Source of the DNA: Scolanthus callimorphus
Lineage: Eukaryota > Cnidaria > Anthozoa > Actiniaria > Edwardsiidae
Direction of reading: 5' to 3'
DNA: 64,000 nt
NCBI GenBank assembly: GCA_033964015.1
Contig: CM066913.1
Span: forward strand, 30,889,577 to 30,953,576
Shown: in pieces, positions 12,207 through 21,749 of the stretch
Position numbering within the stretch: position 1 is the first letter of the stretch
Layout: the number at the start of each line of letters is the position of its first letter
Made by a program: the position numbers and the translations under genes
The notes under the pieces: model-generated
Told to the model about the DNA's origin: nothing
Database searches by the model: none
What the model saw: the letters and a program-made list of their open reading frames with translations, nothing else

Positions 12207-12918
12207 TTCCTCTTATAGTCTTTGAAACTTTGTCCAAGTTTGGCTTCTATAGAAGCTACCCTTCGGGAGATATGATTTTTTCTTTATTTTTCTGGTATTA
12301 AACCTATAGCGTACGCCGTCCGTCCGTCCGTCCGTCCGTCCGTCGTCCGTCCGTCCGTCCGTCCGTCCGTGTACACATGGGAACCCTGTGGTATGCAAAG
12401 AAAAAATTATATCTCCTCAGGGGAACATGCTAAGACAACCATACTTGGGATATTTTATCTATGCCACAAGGGGGGTGCTGTAACACGGTCACGTGATGTG
12501 ACGTCATCGATGACGTCGTCTATGCTTGAAAAATCAATATCTCGTGAAGGGAAGACTCTAAAACAACCAAACTTGGTACTGTAGTCTAGGTCACCAGATG
12601 AGCGAAATGAGGTGGTCACGTGATATGACGTAATCGATGACGTCATCTATGCTTGAAAAATCAATATCTCGTGAAGGGAAGACTCTAAAACAACCAAACT
12701 TCGGTAGTGTAGTCTAGGTCACAAGATGAGCGAACTGAGGTGGTCTCGTGATATGACGTCATCGAAGACGTCATCAATGCTTGAAAAATTAATATCTCGC
12801 GAAGGGAAGACTCTAAAGCAACCATGTAAACCATGTACACATGGGATCCCTTTCATTCACACAGAAAATTTTATAACCAGGAGCTCCGCTTCTAGCCAGT
12901 GGCTAAATCTATATATTA
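12207..12918 (+). mobile_element. AGCGGAGCTC composite element, headless copy, 3 units
   Basis: Plus-strand order is TATAGAAGC block, (CCGT)n at about 12312-12371, GGGAACCCTGTGGTATGC, three 128-bp units (palindromes at 12499, 12626, 12754) and the tail ending TGGCTAAATCTATATATTA. With 10910-12153 it forms a large inverted repeat around a spacer of about 50 bp. Confidence 0.8.
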
Positions 12919-12943
12919 TTTATTTTGCATTTAAGCTTATTAT

Positions 12944-14579
12944 AGCGGAGCTCCTGCGCGGGCCGAAGGCCCGCGCAAGCGGAGCACCATACCTAAGGGA
13001 AAAACGTATAGTATACTATCGAGTTGATTTTGAACGTCACGGGCATTATGGATCATTTTGATGACGTCATTGATGACGTAAGGGCACGTGACTTTGGTGT
13101 AGAGTTCTTCTTATGGTCTTTGAAACTTTGTCCAAGTTTGGCTTCTATAGAAGCTACCCTTCGGGAGATATGATTTTTTCTTTATTTTTCTGGTATTAAA
13201 CCTATAGCGTACGCCGTCCGTCCGTCGTCCGTCCGTCCGTCCGTCCGTCCGTCCGTCCGTCCGTGTACACATGGGAACCCTGTGGTATGCAGAGAAAAAA
13301 TTATATCTCCTCAAGGGAACATGCTAAGACAACCATACTTGGGAATTTTGTCTATGCCACAAGGGGGGTGATGTAACACGGACACGTGATGTGACGTCAT
13401 CGATGACGTCATCTATGCTTGAAAAATCAATATCTCGTGAAGGGAAGACTCTAAAACAACCAAACTTGGGTAGTGTAGTCTAGGCCACCAGATGAGCGAA
13501 ATGAAGTGGTCACGTGATATGACGTCATCGATGACGTCATCTATGCTTGAAAAATCAATATCTCGTGAAGGGAAGACTCTAAAACAACCAAACTTGGGTA
13601 GTGTAGTCTAGGCCACCAGATGAGCGAAATGAAGTGGTCACGTGATATGACGTCATCGATGACGTCATCTATGCTTCAAAAATCAATATCTCGTGAAGGG
13701 AAGACTCTAAAACAACCAAACTTGGGTAGTGTAGTCTAGGCCACCAGATGAGCGAAATGAAGTGGTCACGTGATATGACGTCATCGATGACGTCATCTAT
13801 GCTTGAAAATCAATATCTCGTGAAGGGAAGACTCTAAGACAACAAAACTTGGGTAGTGTAGTCTAGGCCACCAGATGAGCGAAATGAGGTGGTCACGTGA
13901 TATGACGTCATCGATGACGTCATCTATGCTTGAAAATCAATATCTCGTGAAGGGAAGACTCTAAGACAACAAAACTTGGGTAGTGTAGTCTAGGCCACCA
14001 GATGAGCGAAATGAGGTGGTCACGTGATATGACGTCATCGATGACGTCATCTACGTTTGAAAAATGAATATCTCATGAAAGGAAGACTCTAAACCAACCA
14101 AACTTGGGTAATGTAATCCAGGTCACCAGATGAGCGAAATGAAGTGGTCACGTGATGTGACGTCATCGATGGCGTCATCTATGCTTGAAAAAATCAATAT
14201 CTCGTGAAGGGAAGACTCTAAAACAACCAAACTTTGGTACTGTAGTCTAGGTCACCAGATGAGCGAAATGAGGTGGTCACGTGATGTGACGTCATCGTTG
14301 ACGTCATTTATGCTTGAAAATCAATATCTCGTGAAGGGAAGACTCTAAAACAACGAAACTTCGGTAGTGTAGTCTAGGTCACCAGATGAGCGAAATGAGG
14401 TGGTCTCGTGATATGACGTCATCGATGACGTCATCAATGCTTGAAAAATTAATATCTCGTGAAGGGAAGACTCTAAAGCAACCATGTAAACCATGAACAC
14501 ATGGGAATCCCTTTCATTCACACAGAAAATCTTATAACCAGGAGCTCCGCATTTAGCCAGTGGCTAAATCTATATATTA
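12944..14579 (+). mobile_element. AGCGGAGCTC composite element, complete copy, 9 units
   Basis: Starts AGCGGAGCTCCTG and ends with its complement CAGGAGCTCCGC followed by a hairpin tail. The head has a perfect hairpin (GCGCGGGCC-GAA-GGCCCGCGC, 12956-12976). Then come a TGACGTCATTGATGACGT block beside CACGTG (about 13060), a (CCGT)n tract (13216-13264), and nine units of 127-128 bp with palindromes at 13392, 13520, 13648, 13776, 13903, 14030, 14158, 14286 and 14414. No coding region; repeated Met-Thr-Ser-Ser-Met open frames follow the palindrome. Confidence 0.8.
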
Positions 14580-14590
14580 GCGAATTTCAT

Positions 14591-15951
14591 AGCGGAGCTC
14601 CTGCGAGGGGCGAAGGCCAGCGCAAGCGGAGCACCATACCTAAGGGAAAAACGTATTGTATACTATCGAGTTGATTTTTGAACGTCACGGGCATTATGGA
14701 TCATTTTGATGACGTCATTGATGACTAAAGGGCATGTGACGTTGGTGTAGAGTTCCTCTTATGGTCTTTGAAAGTTTGTCCAAGTTTGGCTTCTATAGAA
14801 GCTACCCTTCGGGAGATATGATTTTTTCTTTATTTTTCTGGTATTAAACCTATAGCGTACGCCGTCCGTCCGTCGTCCGTCCGTCCGTGTACACATGGGA
14901 ACCCTGTGGTATGCAAAGAAAAATTATATCTCCTCAAGGGAACATGCTAAGACAAAGATACTTGGGATATTTTGTCTATGCCACAAGGGGGGTGCTGTAA
15001 CACGGACACGTGATGTGACGTCATCGATGACGTCATCAGTGATTGAAAAATTAATATCTCGTGAAGGGAAGACTCTAAAACAACCAAACTTTGGTAGTGT
15101 AGTCTAGCCCACCAGATGAGCGAAATGAGGTGGTCACGTGATATGACGTCATCGATGACGTCATCTATGCTTCAAAAATGAATATCTCATGAAAGGAAGA
15201 CTCTAAAACAACCAAACTTGGGTAATACAGTCCAGGTCACCAGATGAGCGAAATGAAGTGGTCACGTGATGTGACGTCATCGATGACGTCATCTATGCTT
15301 GAAAAATCAATATCTCGTGAAGGGAAGACTCTAAAACAACCAAACTTGGGTAGTGTAGTCTAGGCCACCAGATGAGCGAAATGAGATGATCACACGTGAT
15401 ATGACGTCATCGATGACATCATCTATGCTTAAAAAAATCAATATCTCGTGAAGGAAAGACTCTAAGACAACCAAAGTTGGGTAGTGCAGTCTATGCCACC
15501 AGATGAGCGAAATGAAGTGGCCACGTAATATGACGTCATCGATGACGTCATCTATGCTTGAAAAATGAATATCTCATGAAAGGAAGACTCTAAACCAACC
15601 AAACTTGGGTAATGTAGTCCAGGTCACCAGATGAGCGAAATGAAGTGGTCACGCGATGTGACGTCATCGATGACGTCATCTATGCTTGAAAAATCAATAT
15701 CTCGCGAAGGGAAGACTCTAAAACAATTAAACTTTTGTAGTGTAGTCTAGGTCACCAGATGAACGAAATGAGGTGGTCTCGTGATATGACGTCAGCGATG
15801 GCGTCATCTATGCTTGAAAAATTATATCTCGTGAAGGGAAGACTCTAAAGCAACCATGTCAACCATGTATACATGGGAATCCCTTTCATTCACACAGATA
15901 ATTTTATAATCAGGAGCTCCGCTTTTAGCCAGTGGCTAAATCTATATATTA
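14591..15951 (+). mobile_element. AGCGGAGCTC composite element, complete copy, 7 units
   Basis: Same order as the preceding copy. The head hairpin is degenerate (GCGAGGGGC-GAA-GGCCAGCGC) and the (CCGT)n tract is short (about 14863-14888). Seven units have palindromes at 15016, 15144, 15272, 15402, 15531, 15659 and 15786, and the tail ends ATATATTA. It lies 11 bp from the previous copy in head-to-tail tandem. Confidence 0.8.
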
Positions 15952-16439
15952 ATTTAAAAACATACCAAAAATTTGACCTGTTTCTGTAAACAGGTGTAAA
16001 TAGGTCTGGATCCACGCCTCGAGTAAATCTGTAGGTAGGAAGTATTGTGGAGGATTAACTGGGCGTTTTATTTTTCTGTAAATCTACGCCTGTTCTTGTT
16101 GGCTTCGAAGATGGCTGTCGAAAGTGAATAAAGATTAAACGCAAGACGTACTTATTGTATTGAAATTAAATTTAAATGTTGAGCAGAACTTTGAAGGATT
16201 GAATCAGCTTCATAGTGAGATCATGTTGTATCGTTAATAAAAGTTAACGCTGTGGTGATTATCAGAGGTTTTCGTACTGATGGCGGTGCATGTATATTAT
16301 TTTAGGATATTCTTGATTTTTATGATCATGTTATTTATAGTAAAGTTATTATAGTTTTTATATATCTATTTATATTTATAGTTGAAAATATGCTTTATAA
16401 GCTGCCAGCTTTATACCAATAGATTATCTAGCTATCTAT

Positions 16440-16905
16440 CTTACTATCTATCTCTATCAATTGTACACCAGATCTAGAGTACGCTAAAGCAAACCAGAGA
16501 TAGATAGATAGCTTTATTAAAATTTCCATGGCAGCCAGGAAGCTGAATACCGGAAAATTTACAATAATACATAAAATATACAAATAAAATACTATATACA
16601 AGAATGATAATAAAAGGTTTAAAAACTAGTTGTGGATGATAAAACTGGTTCGAAACCGTGCCTTTTTGCACAGAGGCAGATTAAAAGTGCGGTTGCGCCT
16701 CAAACGGTTGCAATTATTACGCGTCGGTAAAAGATTGTGCAACTTATGGTTACTATCTTGATGTATTTCATTAAAGAGTCGCTCACTTAGTAGTTGCCTT
16801 CTATCATTGAGAGACACTAGACCAGTCGCCCCTAGGGCATCGCTATAGCTCCAATCAGGGAACATGATTCGTAAGGCGCGCCGCTGAACGCTCTCCAGCA
16901 CATCT
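16440..16905 (-). pseudogene. LINE ORF2 C-terminal fragment and 3' end
   Basis: The minus strand (16901 to 16626) encodes about 90 aa opening Leu-Glu-Ser-Val-Gln-Arg-Arg-Ala-Leu-Arg-Ile and closing near Arg-Phe-Arg-Thr-Ser-Phe-Ile. This is the typical C-terminus of CR1/L2-like LINE reverse transcriptases. Downstream is a short 3' UTR and a GATA-type microsatellite near 16440-16510, as expected of a LINE tail. The copy is 5'-truncated and lacks the RT core. Confidence 0.75.
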
Positions 16906-16909
16906 GTCG

Positions 16910-19170
16910 TTTACAATCGTTTACATGATATGCCAAACATGATATGCCAAAGCCTCGCCTTAATTTCTGTATTTGTTAATCATATTTGACAAACTCTTGA
17001 ACATGTTGAACTTAAAAATGTTTGACAACAAAATGGCATTTGAAAAAGGTTTCATTAAATCACCATTCTCTTCCGCGTCAACGATCTCACTATAGATTAA
17101 ATAGTGATCTGTGCTGTTCCGTGACAAATGTGCCAAAACCTAGAGGGTTTCTGTACTTCAAAGGGTGCACATTGGACAGGCCCATACAGCTGGGAAATCA
17201 TGCGAGTTTGCTTTCTTTATATGCAACCGGAGTAACAACAGAGACTCGGAAATGTAATGAAGAGAATTTAATAGTTGGGGTGGAAAAAGCAGGCTGGTAC
17301 GTACTCTCAAAAACAATCTTCAATTATTTTTAATGCAAGTTTTAATTGGAAATTTCAATGTTCCAAATATTGTTAAATGAATAGCTATTTCTTTGTGCGT
17401 TTCAAGTTGATAATATAAGCTCTACGGAACGCTCTGTTTCCCTAAATGCATTTAACATGATTTGCTACCATGAAAATGATGTTTTAACGAGCAAATTACG
17501 ACGTATATAACATTTACTAAAAAAAAGAACAGCTTAAAACGTTATAAAAAAAGACAGCTTTAGCCAGGTTCTGGATTTTTTCGGTGCAAATGTAAAAACA
17601 TTAATGTTAACTTCAATTATTATGTAAGTTCGACGATTATTTAGTGTACGCATAGTGTCATTTTCATCCCTTTTAAATTAACTGTAACTGTAACCAAAAC
17701 AAACTAGCCATTACTATCCATTCAAAGCTTTTAACGTATATTTTCTAAATGTTACCTTGGTAACTAAAGATTCGGATTTCTTCTGAGATAACTTTTATTA
17801 TTATCTCCCGATCTGTTGATCATGATTTGAGTTCCATGCAAACAACTGTAAGGGAGGATTTCAGTACCGAGTTATGCCCCGGTCGAAATTGTTATACCAA
17901 CGTCGAAACAAGCAGCCTCTATTTTTTATTATTTCATTTTGACAATTGTCACCACTAGTATATGACTTATAAATATACCTTATCTACTGGCTAGGAAGTT
18001 GTTAAAAGGCATTCGACTTTATTTTTTTCTTTCGTTTGAAATTTGTCACCTAATGTTCAGACGAAATCTCTTTATCTCGAAAACGGATATAAAAGGGATT
18101 GTTAGTTTGCGTAACTATATTATATGAAATCTTCTTTAAGATGAATTAAAAAAACTTCCGATTTTAATTCCCTCTTAACGCAACTTGCAATAAAAAAGAA
18201 GAAAATAAGATTTGTCTTTGCTTTTCCTGTTGATCAAGTTTGCACTTTTTTAAAATCTTTTACAATTAAGAGTAGTTTAATTTATTTTCCGGTAATTTTA
18301 TTTCTAGAAAAGTGAAAATCTATTTAGGCGTTTATATTTTGTTAAAACCAATTCCCTTTCACTCCAAAAATGGTGTCAGAAAATCCGTCAGAGAAAACAT
18401 TATTCTTTTTTAGAAAGTGAAGCTCATCAAACAGCTATATTCTCCCACATTTCCATTAGATCTATCGATGTTAATGTTTGCCTTATATTTCAAATACATA
18501 TAAGAAACCACATCGGGTAATATGGGATACTTAGAGTTTGACCAATCAGAGCTCGAGAAGCCATCCACTGTAATACAATTTGATTGTTGTTAAGTTGTCT
18601 CGAATACAAACATTAAAACTTTGGTTTACTTAAAAAATTGGACTTTTATGTGAAGTTTTTAAAATCCTTTTTTGTTATGGTATTGTAATGCATCTATTAT
18701 TCGTAATGAGAAACATCTAATGCTCTGGGATTTAGATAGTCATTTATTGAAAGTTGGAGCCACAGGTTCTTGTCTCAGATGCAATTGTGAACTATCAAGG
18801 TCTCAGATGCAATTGTGAACTATCAAGATCAAAATAAAGGTACGGTTATTGGATTAAAGCCCATTTTAGGGCATCTTGAAGTAAGCAGTCGGGATGAATT
18901 CAAGGAGTAGTAACCATAATGCACGTATGTTTGATATGCGACCATACTATATTCATTTACTTTTTTTCAGTCAGTAATAGATAATTTTTTAAAACGTCAT
19001 AATCTCAGACACTTGATTCTTTGGTCATATACATACTTTTGCTACTATCGATCTTACGATTTTTTACAGCCAGCCTTGAATTATATATCATGACTTCCAT
19101 ATCATTAATATATTCTGCAATTTCATCTTTTCATTTTTAATTCGTAGCTGCGTAGACTGATGTAGCATCC
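16910..19170. other. AT-rich stretch without recognisable genes
   Basis: No domain, no splice-supported open frame and no RNA gene recognised. The only clear structure is a 28-bp tandem duplication (GTCTCAGATGCAATTGTGAA.., about 18773-18829). Confidence 0.5.
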
Positions 19171-19324
19171 TTATACTTAGTTATTTCCATTCATTGCAAC
19201 CGCTAGTTTTTTGTGGTTTAAGGACGGCGACTCCTAGTGCTACTGTGCACATTTTTCGCGAATTCTATACGGGTGTTTCTATATCTAGTAATCTCCAGTG
19301 AAGTCCGGATAGTAGGTACGGCTA

Positions 19325-19560
19325 GGTGGCGCAGTGTGTTTGTGCACGGCACACTGTGCGTACGGTCATGAGTTCGAACCCCGGACCGACCAACCGTATC
19401 GACTTTTCTCTGTTCCGAGTAGCTTGCTTATAGCTTTGAATTCCTTTCACCTGGAGCTCTGACAGAGAAGGGGGTAAGGTGTGCACCGTCTCCCCAATTA
19501 GTAGTGCACTCTCGTGCACGGCTAAATACATTTGAGACGTTAATAAAGTTCCTTACTTTT
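19325..19560 (+). repeat. tRNA-derived SINE-like sequence
   Basis: GGTGGCGCAGTGTG resembles a pol III A box, and GAGTTCGAACCCC about 45 bases later matches the B box. About 160 bp of unrelated body and a T-rich end follow. The arms do not fold as a complete tRNA and no clear anticodon arm was found, so a SINE is preferred over a functional tRNA. Confidence 0.6.
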
Positions 19561-19566
19561 TTTAAA

Positions 19567-19640
19567 GTCTCGATGGCGCAGGTAGCTAGCGCGTCAGAAA
19601 GGGATGCACGTAACCTCGGGTCGGATCTATCTCGTGGCCA
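19567..19640 (+). repeat. tRNA-Met-like remnant
   Basis: CTCGATGGCGCAG and TAGCGCGTCAG match the 5' half (D-arm region) of eukaryotic elongator tRNA-Met. The anticodon arm and T arm are degenerate (GGGTCGGATCT in place of a GGTTCGAATCC-type B box). It is a pseudogene or a SINE head, not a working tRNA. Confidence 0.55.
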
Positions 19641-20656
19641 AGTAGTTTTTTTTTCCTTTTTGTTGTTGTTTACTTTGTTTTTCTCTGAAAATTACCTTCA
19701 GTTAACAATTTGTTGGGAAATAACCTACAAAAGTTACATTAAGAAAACATTTTCGGGATTTTTCTCTGAGTAAAAGTGGCCGGTAGGTTTGATATCCAGA
19801 TATTTTTAAGTTAAAATACAACAATGAATGAGAAAACTTAATGCATGTTCACCCTATAAGTTATATGGCGTAAATATAGTTTCATTTCAAAAATGATTGT
19901 CCAAGACTCGCTTTGTAAATGAGAAAAGAGTTGTTGTTTAATCGTTTGAAAGAGAACCCGACTTTGGTTTGCCTTGCTATTTTCAATAATCTCGACCTGC
20001 TTGTCATCAATTGTGGAATCAAATATACTACACTTTCATCTAAGATCAATATTCAAATGTTTTTTAGTCAATGTTCCACGTAGTTACCTTTGATTTTCCA
20101 ACTTTCCCCGCTGGCTTATAAGAGCCGCCATTTTGAAACAATTTCTACTCACTGGGGAGGGGTGCGCAAATTTGTCACTTTCTCATTCTAACTGCAGGCA
20201 CGATATTTCTGAAAATCGCGTGGCTACCCTATTTTATTTCAGAAAATCAATTAATAAAGTGTCGTACATCATATGCTAGTTTTTTTTAGTGCGAAAAAAC
20301 ACTTTTTCTGAATTGAAAATGACCAGAGTCCCATCCTCCAAAATACGCTCTTCGTGTAAAATTATTTTCAAAAACACCCTTAAATTATACCATGTATTGC
20401 TTGTTATCGAAGTGTTCAAAAGGAAACTTCACGATATATGGGAACGGAATAAATTTTGAAAAATATTTGATGAAAAACGCTTACTTCCTAAAATGGCGTC
20501 ATCAACACGTCATTATCTCTTAAATTGCGTGGGGACCCCCTATTTCCTTTACGGATTTTGATGACCCCCACTACGTTCTACATTTTACACATAGTCACAA
20601 GATGCGAATTTATAGGTCATATTAGTAGGCACCGTCCTTAATATCTGTGTTTTAAC

Positions 20657-20799
20657 TGACCGTTTTCACGATGTTTGTGAGAACCTTACCCTTGAGCTGT
20701 TCCTACTCGTTCTGGCTAAGACGGCTTTTGTTATTCAAAACAGACAAGTATTGTTCTCATCCCATTGATGTTACGTGCGCAACATCGTGAAAACTGCCA
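20657..20799. mobile_element. MITE, GACCGTTTTCACGATG family, copy 1
   Basis: TGACCGTTTTCACGATGTT at the left and AACATCGTGAAAACTG at the right are inverted repeats. The interior shares GACGGCTTTTGTTATTCAAA with a second copy at 57346-57490. Confidence 0.8.
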
Positions 20800-20831
20800 A
20801 TTGTACGTTTAATTTCTTTTTTACCTCCCGG

Positions 20832-20945
20832 AACAAGACAAATACATGTCACGATATGTTGTATGTGTACTTCTTCACTACATTGCTTTACAATTATAGT
20901 TATTTCCGTTCATTTCAACAACGTTTTAGAGGTGCCTTTTGTTTA
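20832..20945 (+). pseudogene. Duplicated remnant of the gene 1 first-exon region
   Basis: GGAACAAGACAAAT, then ATGTTGTATGTGT and further blocks, match gene 1 exon 1 and its 5' flank (GGAACAAGACAAATCCGTT..TTGTATGTGTTCT at 21731-21775). A following TAGTTATTTCCGTTCATTTC block matches TAGTTACTTCTGTTGATTCC at 21672. The reading frame is not kept. The TTAA element 20948-21641 now separates the two copies. Confidence 0.6.
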
Positions 20946-20947
20946 CA

Positions 20948-21641
20948 TTAAGGTGACTCCCACAAAATGAAACGCGTATTTCAGACATTTTTAAACTCGC
21001 TCGCGTCGCGTCATCAATGGTTGGATGTTTTTGAGCTCTGTATATGTTAAACCTCGACTATTGGTGCTTTTAACTATTTGTTTGAATTTATTTTTAACAG
21101 CCGCATTTGCTTATGCGAGCCCATATTCTAACAGTGGTATTTTTACGTCCCTCCAGTGCGAAAAATCTTTCAAGCGTTTTTTCTGAAATTCCGGATTTGG
21201 GGTCATTCGACCTTCGTTTTTTTGTCATTCAAGTTTGAAGAAAATTGTACGAGCGAAAATTGCAGTACAAGGTAGAGATATTACTTCACTTTCATGGCAA
21301 CGTTTTGGCTCCATCTTCTACTGCAATTTTCGCTCCTACAATTTTCTTCAAACTTGAATGATAAAAAAACGAAGGTCGAATGACCTCAAATCCGATATTT
21401 CAGTTAAAACGCCTGAAGATTTTTCGCACAGGAGGGACTTTTGTAAAAATACCACTGTTAGAATATCGGCTCGCATAAACAAATGCGGCTCTTAAAAATA
21501 AATTCAAACAAAAAGTTAAAGGCACCAATAGTCGAGGTTTAATATATCCAGAGCTAAAAAATATCCGATCATTTTTGGCGCGACGCGAGTGAGTTAAAAA
21601 ATGTCTGAAATACGCGTTTCATTTTGTGGGAGTCACCTTAA
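20948..21641. mobile_element. TTAA-flanked long-hairpin element
   Basis: Nearly the whole 694 bp folds on itself. The arms begin TTAAGGTGACTCCCACAAAA, run more than 300 bp with modest divergence and meet near 21290. TTAA bounds both ends and no transposase is present. It ends about 110 bp before the gene 1 start codon. The ends resemble the element at 27239-27821 (TTAAGGTTACTGAG). Confidence 0.85.
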
Positions 21642-21749
21642 CAAGACAACTCCGTGAGGAAACAATGTCTTGCAGTTATAGTTACTTCTGTTGATTCCAT
21701 TACAACGTTTTTGGTGTTTTCTTTCTTACAGGAACAAGACAAATCCGTT

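Larger units (their letters stand above)
19218..20641. mobile_element. TTAA-flanked element, TTAAGGACGG ends
   Basis: Left end TTAAGGACGGCGACTCCTA and right end TAGTAGGCACCGTCCTTAA are short inverted repeats bounded by TTAA, as in piggyBac-type insertion. The interior has no transposase and includes two tRNA-derived sequences. Confidence 0.55.

Noticed and set aside
10890..15107. Open frames of 60-140 codons across the 10.9-15.1 kb arrays (Met-Thr-Ser-Ser-Met-Thr-Ser-Ser and similar)
   Set aside because: They are translations of the TGACGTCATCGATGACGTCA palindrome and (CCGT)n tracts, occur in both strands and match no domain.
10910..15951. CRISPR-like array (regular units with short conserved parts)
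   Set aside because: The units are 128 bp and wholly similar, with no variable spacers. The sequence is eukaryotic.
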